Positions 25,401-31,876 are shown, numbered from the stretch's first letter. The stretch: DNA of 64,000 nt from Symbiodinium natans (GCA_905221605.1 CAJNDS010002757.1:792001-856000), one strand, 5' to 3'. The notes: generated by a model not told the origin, from the letters alone. Made by a program: numbers and translations.

Positions 25401-28400
25401 ATTCAATAATTCAATTAATTCAATTAATCCAATTAATTGAATTAATTGAATTAATTGAATTAATTGAATTAGCGAAAGGAGGCTTTTCGAATTCAATTAA
25501 TTCAATTAATTCAATTAATTGAATTAATTGAATTAATTGAATTAATTGAATTAATTCAATAGAGGGGAAATCTTTGTTTTGAAAAAAAAATAGATAATTG
25601 AATTAATTGAATTATTGAATTAATTGAATTAGCGAAAGATGCTTTTCGAATTCAATTAATTCAATTAATCCAATTAATTGAATTAATTGAATTAATTGAA
25701 TTAGCGAAAGAGGTTTTTCGAATTCAATTAATTCAATTAATTCAATTATGTGGGGTTCCCTAATCGAAATCCGGATTTCCCGCGTATTGAATTAATTCAA
25801 TTAATTCAATTAATTCAATTAATTCAATTAATTCAATTAATTCAATTAATTGAATTAATTGAATTAGCGAAGGAGGCTTTTCGAATTCAATTAATTCAAT
25901 TAATTCAATTAATTGAATTAATTGAATTAATTGAATTAATTGAATTAATTGAATTAATTGAATTAATTCAATAGGGGGGAAATCTTTGTTTTGAAAAAAA
26001 GAAATAGATAATTGAATTAATTGAATTAATTGAATTAGCGAAAGAGGCTTTTTCGAATTCAATTAATTCAATTAATCCAATTAATTGAATTAATTGAATG
26101 AATTGAATTAATTGAATTAGCGAAAGAGGTTTTTCGAATTCAATTAATTCAATTAATTCAATTATGTGGGGTTCCCTAATCGAAATCCGGATTTCCCGCG
26201 TATTGAATTAATTCAATTAATTCAACTAATTCAATTAATTCAATTAATTCAATTAATTGAATTAATTGAATTAATTGAATTAATTGAATTAGCGAAGGAG
26301 GCTTTTCGAATTCAATTAATTCAATTAATTCAATTAATTCAATTAATTGAATTAATTGAATTAATTGAATTAATTGAATTACTTGAATTAATTCAATAGA
26401 GGGGAAATCTTTGTTTTCAAAAAAGAAGTAGATAATTGAATTAATTGAATTAATTGAATTAGCGAAAGAGGCTTTTCGAATTCAATTAATTCAATTAATC
26501 CAATTAATTGAATTAATTGAATTAATTGAATTAGCGAAAGAGGTTTTTCGAATTCAATTACTTGAATGAATTAAATTAATTAAATTAATTAAATTAATTA
26601 AATTAATTCAATTAATTCAATTAATTAAATTAATCAAATTAATTAAATTAATTAAATAGAAGGCAAGCAAGAGGATACGCAAAATAGACCCGAAAGGGCT
26701 CTCTCACATATATATATATAGATATAGATATAGATATAGATATATCAATATAAATATAAATATGAATATAAATATAAATAAATATATATATATATATATA
26801 CAACTATGAATATATCTATGGATATGGTACCCCCCCCCCCCCCCCAAAGATCTACTGTTTTACCATCTTTTTAACAATGAAACAATATCCGCCTGCTTCA
26901 TAGTGAAGTTTCATCTGCCTCACAATGAACATGCCCACGACATCTTACCGAGACATCTTGGAATCTCAACTCTCGGATCCCGGCCGATTCAATTGAATCG
27001 GAAACGAATCAACTGAATCGGCCGACCTCCAAGATCCAGGATCCAAGATTTTCCCAGGACTCTTGCCGAGACATCTTGGAATCTCAGTTCTTTGATCCCG
27101 GCCGATGCAATTGAATCGGAAGCGTTTCAATTGAATCGGCCGGGATCCAAGATTTGAGATTCCAAGATGACTCGGCAAGAGTCCTGGGAAATCTTGGATC
27201 TTTAAACTTGGATCCCGGCCGATTCAATTGAAACGTTTCTGATTCAATTGAATCGGCCGGGATCCGGGATTTGAGAGTCCAAGATGTCTCGGCAAGATCC
27301 TGGGATATCTTGGATCTTGGGTCCCGGCCGACTCAACTAAGTCGGAGACGTTTCAATTGAAACGGCCGGGTTTGGCAATCAAACCTCAACCTTAACAATA
27401 CATGCGACATTTATCCAGCTGAGCCTGTCCTTGTCGCCTTGTACTCTGAATGCCTGAAAGCACATGCAAAATTTGTCCAGCTGAGCTTGTCCTCGTAGTC
27501 TTGTGCTCTCAAGAGCGTCTTCTGGGATGTTTGGGTTGTAGCCTGCCTGTGCCCCATGACTAACATCAAGGTTGAGGGCCTAGTCACGTTCGATCGTGGC
27601 GACGCGGTGCTACGTCTCACGCCGCAGACGGTGGCTTACTCTACAGCAGCGAGTTCCTCAAGGGATGTTGCTCCGATGCAGGAGGCGAGGGCAGCAACAC
27701 CCGTCTCGTCGCGTACTCCTTTGTGGTCACCTTCGACATCACGAACCGACGACATGATCTTGGAGGCGATTAACAGCCCACAGATGCCAGCTGAGCCAGA
27801 CAGACCTCCTTCCTGGTGCGTTTTGCGTGGCAAGGACGTGTACATACGCATTTGGGGTGGCTACGATATGGACGCGTTGCTCCCAAACCGACTGCAGGAG
27901 ATTTTCTGAGTCAGGTCATGATCCTGGGTTACGCTGTCACCCTGGCTGGCGCGATGACATACCCCAGGGTGTGTGGAATCACCAAGAGTTCGAGGCCACT
28001 GTCAATAAGTTGTTGACAGCTCTCGCAGGAACGGAAATGCACCTCGTTCGACTGGGCTTTTTTTGGCAGGGCAGGTAGACGTCGATCAGTCGCTGTCTCA
28101 TGGCTTATCGTACGTGCTGTAGGCGCGTCCTCATGCACAGTCGAGTTCTCTAGACAGTCAGACTCTTTGCGTTGGCAGTGCGAACGGTGTCAAGCTGGCA
28201 CCGATGTCAAGAAGCAGCTAGGAGCTGATATTAAAGAGTATGCTAGATCGCGCGTACTCAAAGTGTGACGTGTGACCGACGCCCATGAAAACAAAGCCAC
28301 CTGTTCAGCATTTGAGCCGCCCTTGTAGATTCAGGTTTGTCTGTGGAGTTGGATAGGTTTTGTTGCCGGTCCAGAGTGTAGATAAGCATGCAAGGCAGAG

Positions 28401-30560
28401 TGTATATTGTTTCATTTGTATGTTCATTTCTTTAGGAATCCGAAGGATGATGTGCGACAATGTTCCGGATTCGTGGAAGACGCTATGCCCTAAACCCAAA
28501 ACCCTACATCACCCTAAACCCTAATCGAGGGAGGGCTTAATTGCCGGTTCAGTGTTTAGGGTTGATGCAGGATCGGTTCTGGATAGTAAAAGTATGTAAA
28601 AATGGTAGATCTCCTGGGGGGAGGACGCATATATATGTATATATGTATGTGTATGAATATAAACATATACATATGTGCACTTTCAGATTTTGTTTCGTAA
28701 GTTTAGCTTCAGGCATGTTACTGTTTTAAGAGCTCGTGAGAACGATGGGCTTGTTGTCACCTAGTGCTTGCTTGCAAAGCTTTTCGGGCCCCTGAAGAGT
28801 TTATACACGGGGTCTATAGCGTTTGGGGTTGTTAAGTCCTGGAGCCCGGAACTTCCCGACAAGGATGTGGCATCGGGACCTGCAAAGAGACTTTGCCTTG
28901 GCGTCCTTGGCGAAGGTCGGTTTTGAGAGTTTTTCGTTGCTTCGAATCGTATGTTCTTTAAGGTGGTAAGGTGGTTTGTAGTTAAGCACAGAGTCCAGGA
29001 GGTGGGGTTCAGGATGTGTAGGCGTGACCTCGTAGTAGCGGCCCTTGCTCGCGAGTCGCTTATAGAACGTGAAGCCCTAAACCTTCTCCGCCCATCCCGA
29101 ATCTCAAAAAGCACGGTTCCCCTCAACCTTCGCCTTATGAACCCGAAACTACCGTAAACACGAAACCCCTAAACCCCATCAATCAGTGAAGGTGGAGATG
29201 CGCTACCCCTTCCTGGACTCCGACTTGCTGGACGTCGCACTGCGCCTCCCCGCCGCGCGGGAGCTGCCGCCAGCCGGCTTGAGCTGCCGCGACGCGGTCG
29301 CGCAGAGCCTTGGCCACTGGAATTTAAAATATGTTGGGGGGCTAAAGGGTTTGCATGGTTTAAGGTTACAACCACTAGAATCAAAAATATGTTGGGGTTT
29401 ACAGGGTTTGCATGGTTTAAGGTTACAATCCAGAACCATAGGTGTGCGCGACCAATTTTTGGGGGTTCGAGTCCGAAGGAGTGTCCCGGGCGAGCTGGCG
29501 GCGGATGGCGGCAAGGGGGCACTCCGGGCGGTGGCCCGGAGTTTGGGGGCTCCCAAGATCATCGCCGACCGCCGGAAGCGGGCCGCGCAGTAGCCTGGAA
29601 ACCAAGTAATGAACCCCCCCAACTTGGCAGTCATAGACCCAAGGCTAGTATTATATAATGTTGTACGAACCATAGGCCCTCATGTGAACCATACACGTTT
29701 GTATGGGGTTCGTGTGGTCTACAAGGTATGGGTCTCGGGTGTACAACGCACTGAAGATTTTGGCGAACGATGCGGCCAAGCAGCGCGATCAGAGTGTTGG
29801 TGCTTGGACTCCGTATCATCAGGCAGATTTTGTGATGTCCGTGCCCGGGGCATCGCACTCTCCAGTGGCTTTGCTGTTGACAAGCGGGTATCACAGCATT
29901 CAGGTATACTGCCTCTTGAAAAGCTGGCGCTTTGACATTGCTTGCATTGTGGCGCCAGTGGAAGAGGCGGGCCAAGGGGCTCTGAGCTGGGCGGCTGCCT
30001 TTGCAGCCTCCGTCCAGCTTCCGCTCCTCGAGATGCGAGTGGCCTTCTCCACTCCTGGCTATGACATGGAGTCGCTGGTGGCTGCGCTGAGATCGGCACG
30101 CGACCAGTACGGTGTAGAAGGGGCGGCCTGTGGCCACGTCTGCGACCTGGACCTTTGGGGCGGCGTTGCTGCAGCCTGCGACCTCACTGGCTTGCGTGCC
30201 TATGCCCCTGAGTGGGGATGCTGTTCGGAGGAGCAATCCAGCATGCGCCGGCTGGTCCATGACGGAGCTGTCCTCCAGATTACCAAGTTTCCCGACCCGG
30301 CTTTCCTGGGTTGTACGATTGCCACACCTGAGGAGGCAGATGAAGTGCTATCACTTTTGCGGTGCATATGTGGGTCTGATGCGACAGACGACACCGACGC
30401 AGGTTACGTTGACTGTGAGTTTGTCTCAAACCGCTTCCTGCCCTGTGGCGTGCGTGAGATCAAAGGTTTCAGCGTAAGCGACAAAGTGCGCTCGCGGGAA
30501 AGCCCAGCCGATGAACATCATTCGGAAAATTGTTTGCGGGAGGGGCAAGTACAAGACTAG
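3981..30560 (+). CDS. Asparagine synthase-like protein with C-terminal DPH6-like domain (multi-exon gene)
   Basis: I assembled about 18 exons on the + strand in the order of an asparagine synthase: 3981-4128, 4941-5031, ~5739-5816, 6356-6500, 6983-7082, 8043-8113, 8337-8383, 8838-8934, 9378-9470, ~10177-10316, 10750-10850, ~11167-11232, 12139-12193, 12601-12684, 28837-28915, 29192-29296, 29495-29589, 29726-30560. Diagnostic blocks are VGLLFSGGLDSGLLA (ATP PP-loop), VVLSGLGSEEAFAGGYQRH and EMRYPFLDSDLLDVALRLP. The family makes asparagine from aspartate, ATP and glutamine or ammonia. The glutaminase half looks dead: the matching Cys (in ICAGVSAVL) is about 20 residues inside the protein, whereas class II amidotransferases need an N-terminal Cys. 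The C-terminal ~270 residues resemble diphthine-ammonia ligase. Six junctions keep phase exactly (8934/9378, 11232/12139, 12193/12601 with a GC donor, 28915/29192, 29296/29495, 29589/29726). Several others, including that across the ~16-kb intron 12685-28836, are unresolved, so two genes or a decayed gene remain possible. Confidence 0.65.
4131..4203 (+). repeat. TTTAGGG array opening intron 1
   Basis: TTTAGGG units, with TTTGGGG variants toward the 3' side, begin directly at the exon 1 donor. Confidence 0.9.
4610..4919 (-). repeat. Long CCCTAAA array with a CCCTGAA block, closing intron 1
   Basis: About 40 units of CCCTAAA. A homogeneous block of CCCTGAA variants lies at about 4798-4872. A short reversal (CCCTATAGGGTTTAGGG) sits at 4675-4695. 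The array ends just before exon 2. Confidence 0.9.
4941..5031 (+). CDS. Asparagine synthase-like gene, exon 2
   Basis: It encodes AAEPRQLQLGPGSCALLVRG and a few more residues, matching the region after RGPD in class II amidotransferases where a strand ends in LxLRG. Phase fits exon 1 when the acceptor AG is at 4939-4940. The donor is GTTTAGGG. Confidence 0.45.
5032..5153 (+). repeat. TTTAGGG/TTTGGGG array after exon 2
   Basis: TTTAGGG and TTTGGGG units start at the splice donor and run for about 120 bases. Confidence 0.85.
5739..5816 (+). CDS. Asparagine synthase-like gene, candidate exon 3
   Basis: A GC-rich island between degenerate CCCTAAA units (AAAG acceptor) and a GTTTAGGG donor. All three frames are open, and the one continuing exon 2 is not clearly family-like, so the frame is unresolved. 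Confidence 0.35.
5859..5920 (+). repeat. TTTAGGG array
   Basis: About nine perfect TTTAGGG units in the intron after exon 3. Confidence 0.9.
6265..6320 (+). mobile_element. Partial copy of a small hairpin (MITE-like) element
   Basis: ATTATAATCCCGATTAAGAC followed by GTATAAGGGGAGAACATCCC matches the right ends at 9574-9626 and 45106-45151. The left end is missing or diverged. No coding capacity. Confidence 0.45.
6356..6500 (+). CDS. Asparagine synthase-like gene, exon 4 (glutaminase domain)
   Basis: It encodes 48 residues including RRYFSTLRGSFWVAYVRKEA, then a segment ending DLSGIMPMW. This matches the amidotransferase strand pattern L-x2-L-x-G-x-F-x-F followed by RDxxGxRPL. Acceptor CGCAG, donor ACAG/GTCC. 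The conserved Arg-Asp of the motif appears as Thr-Asp. Confidence 0.55.
6905..6966 (-). repeat. CCCTAAA array before exon 5
   Basis: About eight CCCTAAA units ending 15 bases before the exon acceptor. Confidence 0.85.
6983..7082 (+). CDS. Asparagine synthase-like gene, exon 5
   Basis: In the favoured frame it encodes ALLASAHWPLRQVPLATELH and neighbouring residues, matching the segment with S-(S/A) and W-x-E-VP that ends the glutaminase domain. CCCAG acceptor and GCAG/GTCA donor. Phase with exon 4 is off by one, so an exon or an exact junction is missing. Confidence 0.45.
7083..8042. other. Intron with degenerate TTTAGGG, TA-rich tract and CCCTAAA array
   Basis: It opens with degenerate G-rich repeats, has a TTTAGGG array at about 7482-7537, a (TA)n microsatellite at about 7716-7777, and a CCCTAAA array at 7916-7995 before the next acceptor. 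No coding sequence seen. Confidence 0.6.
8043..8113 (+). CDS. Asparagine synthase-like gene, candidate exon 6
   Basis: A GC-rich island between CACAG and GTACTT. Read in phase with exon 5 it gives LLHRLSPGLGIEASEPDPL, plausible linker sequence between glutaminase and synthase domains. Another open frame reads AALASALSRSWHRSL. Confidence 0.35.
8130..8295 (+). repeat. About 40-bp minisatellite, four units
   Basis: Units of TTAGATCCTTATACC plus TTTTTTGTGGTTTATTGGG and TTTCTTA are repeated about four times with small length differences, inside an intron. Confidence 0.85.
8337..8383 (+). CDS. Candidate small exon of asparagine synthase-like gene
   Basis: Bounded by GTGCAG and AGG/GTAGG. The best frame reads KDPFYGLHAPRGYVR, but phase with the neighbouring exons does not close. 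Confidence 0.3.
8399..8438 (+). repeat. TTTAGGG array
   Basis: About six units downstream of the small exon. Confidence 0.85.
8691..8830 (-). repeat. CCCTAAA array
   Basis: About 18 units with minor variants, ending at the next exon. Confidence 0.9.
8838..8934 (+). CDS. Asparagine synthase-like gene, exon before the PP-loop
   Basis: It encodes a helix-like segment ending ALRPLVVQAARRCVAGEDG, equivalent to the helix LxxLLxxAVxxRV that precedes the ATP-binding strand. It ends in phase 0 at a GTTTAGGG donor and joins exactly to the next exon. Confidence 0.6.
8935..8974 (+). repeat. TTTAGGG array at donor
   Basis: Begins at the donor GT itself; about six units. Confidence 0.9.
9283..9364 (-). 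repeat. CCCTAAA array
   Basis: About 11 units ending just before the PP-loop exon. Confidence 0.9.
9378..9470 (+). CDS. Asparagine synthase-like gene, PP-loop exon
   Basis: A 31-codon exon that opens DRVGLLFSGGLDSGLLAFLF. SGGLDS is the ATP pyrophosphatase loop of asparagine synthases and is intact. Acceptor GAG at 9376-9377 and donor GTTTCT at 9471, both phase 0. This is the strongest single identifier of the gene. Confidence 0.75.
9524..9630. mobile_element. Small hairpin (MITE-like) element, copy 2
   Basis: About 100 bases running from CCCCCCTTATAC through CAGTCCTTCATAGGGATGTA to GTATAAGGGGGAACATCCC. The ends are imperfect inverted repeats, and the layout matches the copy at 45060-45151. 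Confidence 0.5.
9779..9912 (+). repeat. GTGCGC/GT-rich microsatellite
   Basis: Alternating purine-pyrimidine (GTGCGTGTGCGC, then (TG)n) followed by a T run. Capable of Z-DNA in principle. Open frames through it are low complexity. Confidence 0.85.
10177..10316 (+). CDS. Asparagine synthase-like gene, candidate exon (post-PP-loop)
   Basis: It encodes EDVSMAEAAAREMNLEWKHH followed by an acidic helix, matching the D-x3-A-x3-A-x3-G-x-E-(H/W)-(H/K) region after the PP-loop. The same frame is open from 9964 (GCGATGG context) to a stop at 10326, so a free-standing 120-residue ORF is an alternative. A GA donor at 10317 would give phase with the next exon. Confidence 0.45.
10650..10746 (-). repeat. 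CCCTAAA array
   Basis: About 13 nearly perfect units directly before the next exon. Confidence 0.9.
10750..10850 (+). CDS. Asparagine synthase-like gene, exon
   Basis: The favoured frame reads ARQLLLDCASLVADWNSVAG, a helical segment leading to the next block. Acceptor CCCAAG; donor AAGG/GTTTAGGG within the array. Phase to the next exon is not resolved. Confidence 0.45.
10851..10893 (+). repeat. TTTAGGG array at donor
   Basis: Starts at the donor GT; about six units with two variants. Confidence 0.85.
11036..11120 (-). repeat. CCCTAAA array interrupted by TATAAA
   Basis: CCCTAAA units alternating with CCCTATAAA variants upstream of the next exon. Confidence 0.85.
11167..11232 (+). CDS. Asparagine synthase-like gene, exon
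   Basis: It encodes KASVGMTMLAACRLAAEACYW, ordered like the helix that precedes the VVLSG strand in asparagine synthases. It ends in phase 0 at GGG/GTTTGAG, which joins cleanly to 12139. Confidence 0.5.
11240..11368 (+). repeat. TTTAGGG/TTTGGGG array after exon
   Basis: About 15 units with a short break, starting near the donor. Confidence 0.9.
11369..12138. other. Intron, G-rich degenerate repeats then CCCTAAA array
   Basis: No convincing coding sequence; open frames on both strands look like shadows. It ends with a CCCTAAA array (about 12094-12121) and the acceptor TCTTTCAG. Confidence 0.55.
12139..12193 (+). CDS. Asparagine synthase-like gene, SG-G-(D/E)E exon
   Basis: It encodes DGVRVVLSGLGSEEAFAGG. 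This is the conserved VxLSGxGxDE motif, with the usual Ala-Asp replaced by Ser-Glu. Reading on gives an early stop, so a GC donor at 12194 is needed. That joins in frame to 12601 and restores the GGYxRH motif. Confidence 0.65.
12232..12268 (+). repeat. TTTAGGG array
   Basis: About five units downstream of the exon. Confidence 0.85.
12481..12585 (-). repeat. CCCCAAA variant array with CCCTAAA units
   Basis: A homogeneous block of CCCCAAA (about nine units) followed by CCCTAAA, ending just before the next exon. Confidence 0.85.
12601..12684 (+). CDS. Asparagine synthase-like gene, GYQRH exon
   Basis: With the G carried over from 12193 it encodes GYQRHARACVAGDAATARDR followed by TLGLAQLP. GGYxRH is the conserved continuation of the SG-G-DE motif. 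Acceptor CCGCAG, donor CTG/GTTCTC. The next recognisable coding segment is 16 kb away. Confidence 0.6.
12685..13025. other. Start of the ~16-kb intron: TA microsatellite and degenerate repeats
   Basis: A (TA)n tract lies at about 12740-12762. The rest is AT-rich with a few CCCTAAA-like remnants. No gene seen. Confidence 0.5.
13031..15650. repeat. 0.6-1.0-kb GA-rich tandem repeat, about three units plus a partial
   Basis: The anchor AGCTCTACC followed by TTTCCTATCT, ATGAAAGAGCTTCTC and TATCTCGCAATA recurs at 13031, 13996, 14903 and 15541. Units are therefore about 965, 907 and 638 bases. Each contains (GA)n runs, CTCTTTCAT words and the same order of sub-blocks; units 1 and 2 are closest. Short open frames are repeat translations with stops. 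Confidence 0.85.
15651..16140. repeat. AT-rich stretch with ACATGTCCAAAAACGG repeats
   Basis: It holds AT-rich sequence plus copies of ACATGTCCAAAAACGG at about 15923 and 16023 (a third at about 16189), each with a similar downstream context. Not coding. Confidence 0.6.
16200..16462 (+). repeat. Minisatellite GAAGACGCACCACTAAGCAA
   Basis: About six imperfect units of 40-60 bases containing GACGCACCA, TAAGCAAGACAAC and GCATATAG. The ORF on the minus strand is a translation of the repeat. Confidence 0.75.
17057..17114. repeat. Inverted repeat (hairpin)
   Basis: TTGGTACTGTTGAACTGCC on the left pairs with GGCGGTTCAACAGTACCAA on the right across a short loop. Both arms sit in copies of a longer ATTTTCA-AGACAACCTCTAA context. 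Confidence 0.75.
17145..17350 (+). repeat. About 60-bp minisatellite, four units
   Basis: Units share GAGTCAAATCGCAAGCCC followed by GGTCC(C/T)TAAGA and TTTTGC. Four copies between 17145 and 17350. Confidence 0.8.
17507..17850. repeat. 39-bp palindromic array
   Basis: About nine units, each with the perfect palindrome AGTTATCATAATTATGATAA plus CT, followed by AGGTTTGGGAACCT, itself nearly palindromic. Both strands stay open as ORFs because the unit is 13 codons and self-complementary, so those ORFs are artefacts. Confidence 0.9.
18725..19706 (+). repeat. GC-richer minisatellite inside the satellite, copy 1
   Basis: Units of about 60-75 bases carry AACAAAATGGGGCTGCTGAT, then CTGTTCGGTTGCCAGCAA or variants, then AAGAAAGAACGAGGAACGGA. 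It ends in a 15-bp array of GCAACAGGTCCAAAG. Stops occur regularly, so it is not a gene. Confidence 0.85.
20168..20870 (+). repeat. GC-richer minisatellite, copy 2 (shorter)
   Basis: Same unit order as 18725-19706 but lacking one internal set of units; ends in the same GCAACAGGTCCAAAG array. Confidence 0.85.
22202..23186 (+). repeat. GC-richer minisatellite, copy 3
   Basis: Near-identical to copy 1, offset by 3477 bases. Confidence 0.85.
23645..24347 (+). repeat. GC-richer minisatellite, copy 4 (shorter)
   Basis: Near-identical to copy 2, offset by 3477 bases. Confidence 0.85.
26700..26850. repeat. TA/GATATA microsatellite and poly-C tract
   Basis: (TA)n, (GATATA)n and (AAATAT)n runs followed by about 17 C residues at 26829-26845; right boundary of the satellite domain. 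Confidence 0.85.
26945..27370. repeat. Cluster of nested palindromes with CGATTCAATTGAATCG cores
   Basis: Four related segments each hold two CGATTCAATTGAATCG-type palindromes separated by GAAACG or similar and bounded by GATCCCGGCC / GGCCGGGATC. Outer arms (CTTGCCGAGACATCTTGGAA versus TTCCAAGATGACTCGGCAAG) form a larger inverted repeat centred near 27120. Confidence 0.85.
27556..27909 (+). pseudogene. Weakly gene-like segment, possible decayed coding sequence
   Basis: An open frame of 117 codons with GC-rich, codon-like composition. In an overlapping frame 27640-27755 reads RLVAYSFVVTFDITN and similar protein-like text, suggesting a frame change within an old coding segment. I do not recognise a family. 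It lies inside the inferred large intron. Confidence 0.25.
27910..28836. other. Unique intronic sequence
   Basis: Mixed sequence with a short CCCTAAA remnant at about 28487-28525 and a TATATG tract near 28630-28675. No supported gene. Confidence 0.4.
28837..28915 (+). CDS. Asparagine synthase-like gene, exon after the large intron
   Basis: It encodes NFPTRMWHRDLQRDFALASL and AK, matching the LPxRxLxRDDxxSMAxSxE region before the RxPFLD motif. A stop lies in frame just upstream, so an acceptor near 28836 is needed. The donor GCGAAG/GTCGG joins in phase 0 to 29192. Confidence 0.5.
29192..29296 (+). CDS. Asparagine synthase-like gene, RYPFLD exon
   Basis: It encodes VEMRYPFLDSDLLDVALRLP and 15 more residues. 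ExRxPFLD-x3-(L/V)-x3-ALxLP is diagnostic for asparagine synthases. Acceptor GAAG at 29190-29191; donor GTCGCG at 29297, phase 0. Confidence 0.75.
29297..29494 (+). repeat. Intron with a tandem ~55-bp duplication
   Basis: Two copies of AAAATATGTTGGGG followed by AGGGTTTGCATGGTTTAAGG and TTACAA, at about 29326 and 29383. Confidence 0.8.
29495..29589 (+). CDS. Asparagine synthase-like gene, exon (KR-AAQ end of synthase domain)
   Basis: It encodes LAADGGKGALRAVARSLGAP and KIIADRRKRAA, matching GxGxKxxLRxxAxxLG...RxKRAxQ. The last codon Q is completed by the next exon, giving KRAAQYGSRV, the canonical end (KRAxQxGSR). GT donor at 29590. Confidence 0.65.
29726..30560 (+). CDS. DPH6-like (ATP_bind_4) domain, last exon of the asparagine synthase-like gene
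   Basis: A 278-codon exon. The first residues, YGSRVYNALKILAND, complete the synthase domain. From about VALLLTSGYHSIQVY onward it follows the diphthine-ammonia ligase pattern: strand plus PP-loop position, then GVEGAACGHVCDLDLWGGVA, then LRAYAPEWG, then a Val-rich strand and FLG. DPH6 amidates diphthine on elongation factor 2 using ATP and ammonia. Here the PP-loop SGGKDS has become SGYHS, so ATP use at this site is doubtful. The final 80 residues are poorly conserved. The stop is TAG at 30558. The exon follows a GT-AG intron (29590-29725) with exact phase, so fusion to the synthase is well supported. Confidence 0.65.
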
Positions 30561-31035
30561 ACCCCATCATTTTCATGCGCCTCATACCCTCGATTTGAGT
30601 TTTGAAGTTTGCAAGGTACACTGATACAACTGCTTCTTTTAGCCTTCCAAGCTGTCCCGGAAACCCGATCGTAGCCTACACGCAGACCTAAACCCTAAAC
30701 CCTAAACCCTAATTGTAAACCCTAAACCCTAAACCCTAAACAGGGAACCCTGAGAATCTAAACTGACACCTTCAGGGCCTTAGGCCCGAAACCTTGACAT
30801 CCTAAAGGGTCAAGCCCCAGGCCTAGGACCCTGAAGCCCCTAATCCTCAGGCCCTGAGCCTCAAATCTGAAAACCCTTAAACCCCAAACCCCAAACCCTA
30901 AACTTACCCTAAACCCTACAACCCCAAACCCTGCCAAAAAATCCAAAACCCTTAAACCCCAAACCCCAAACCCTAAACTTACCCTAAACCCTGCAACCCC
31001 AAACCCTGCCAAAAAATCCTATGAAGCTCTTTCAG
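30561..31035. other. Intergenic or intronic, CCCTAAA array plus 75-bp duplication
   Basis: A CCCTAAA array at about 30686-30741. A ~75-base unit containing CCCTTAAACCCCAAACCCC and CCCTGCCAAAAAATCC is duplicated at about 30870 and 30945. Confidence 0.6.
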
Positions 31036-31122
31036 CCCATGAGTTCTGCTGCCACGGCTTGTGGCTCAAGGCTAATGCCTGATTGGGTGTTTGGGCGCCC
31101 AGCCTTAGAAGAATGGCTCCGG
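31036..31122 (+). CDS. Candidate exon, unrecognised gene
   Basis: Exactly 29 codons between CTCTTTCAG and CGG/GTGGAG, including MPDWVFGRPALEEWLR. Composition is coding-like. Whether it belongs with the exons at 32463-33431 is unknown. Confidence 0.4.
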
Positions 31123-31756
31123 GTGGAGGTTTCCTGGGGTTTGGAGGTTTCCTGGGGTTTGGGGGGACTTTAGAGGGGTGTCTGGGGGTTTAGGGTTGAG
31201 GGTTCAGGGTTGGTTTAGGGCTGGTTTAGGGGCTTCTAGAGGGGTGTTTGGGGTGTAGGGTGTAGAGTGTATAGGGTTCAGGGTTTAGGGGTTTAGGTAG
31301 GGTTTAGGGCTTAGGCCTTTATTTATTCTGGTTTGAGTTCCAACACTTCTGTCAAGCCGAGACATCCCCATCTGGTGCGCCTTGAAGTAGAGAATGTGTA
31401 GAGTCGTAATTAGGGTTTAGGGGTTCTTGTAGAATCAACAAACGTGACAGCACAGACCGTATCTCAAGAGGGACACCGCAGTGTTAGGCTGTGTTTCGGG
31501 CCCACACCACGTGAGTGGGGGCTTGGGAGCGGTGCCGGAAACCCTTTGAGCCCGAAACCCTGAGTAGAATGCAGGTTTAGGGTACTGGAGTTTATAGGGA
31601 AGCGCTTCTGCAAGAACTCCATTGTTAGACTACCCGGGCTTGGTCAGATTTCGCAAGTACCGGTACCATGACACGGCGGTTCGACTTAACGCAAGCGGAC
31701 ATATCGGAGCCTCAGAGTGTCTTGATCAGCTTAAGGCCCCACTTTTCCTCCTTTAG

Positions 31757-31841
31757 AAATCCTGGTGCCAGGGCAGCTGGAGCTACCAGAGGGCGGCCAG
31801 AGCCCAGCTCGCGGCAGCAGCAAGTCGGTGCGGCTTCCGGG
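31757..31841 (+). CDS. Candidate exon, unrecognised
   Basis: Bounded by TCCTCCTTTAG and GTAGTT; the best frame reads EILVPGQLELPEGGQSPARG and 9 more residues. An overlapping frame from an ATG at 31668 is also open but less protein-like. Confidence 0.35.
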
Positions 31842-31876
31842 GTAGTTTTGTTGTTGTTTGGGTGGGTTCAGGCGAA

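Larger units (their letters stand above)
17850..26660. repeat. Nested satellite: 9-bp TTGAATTAA arrays with conserved boxes
   Basis: The base unit is the 9-mer TTGAATTAA and its complement TTAATTCAA, in runs that switch orientation. Runs are separated by fixed boxes: GCGAAAGAGGTTTTTCGAATTC, and a ~40-base box containing GTGGGGTTCCCTAATCGAAA then TCCGGATTTCCCGCG (about 12 copies), and GGGGAAATCTTTGTTTT. Isoleucine/leucine-rich ORFs here are translations of the 9-mer. Confidence 0.95.

Noticed and set aside
17985-26400. Many 70-100-codon ORFs rich in IQLIQL/IELIEL on both strands
   Set aside because: They are direct translations of the 9-bp TTGAATTAA satellite (three codons per unit), open because the unit lacks stops. 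No other coding evidence.
29203-30260. Minus-strand ORFs of 126-209 codons opposite the synthase and DPH6-like exons
   Set aside because: They lie opposite well-supported + strand coding sequence and show no family motif.
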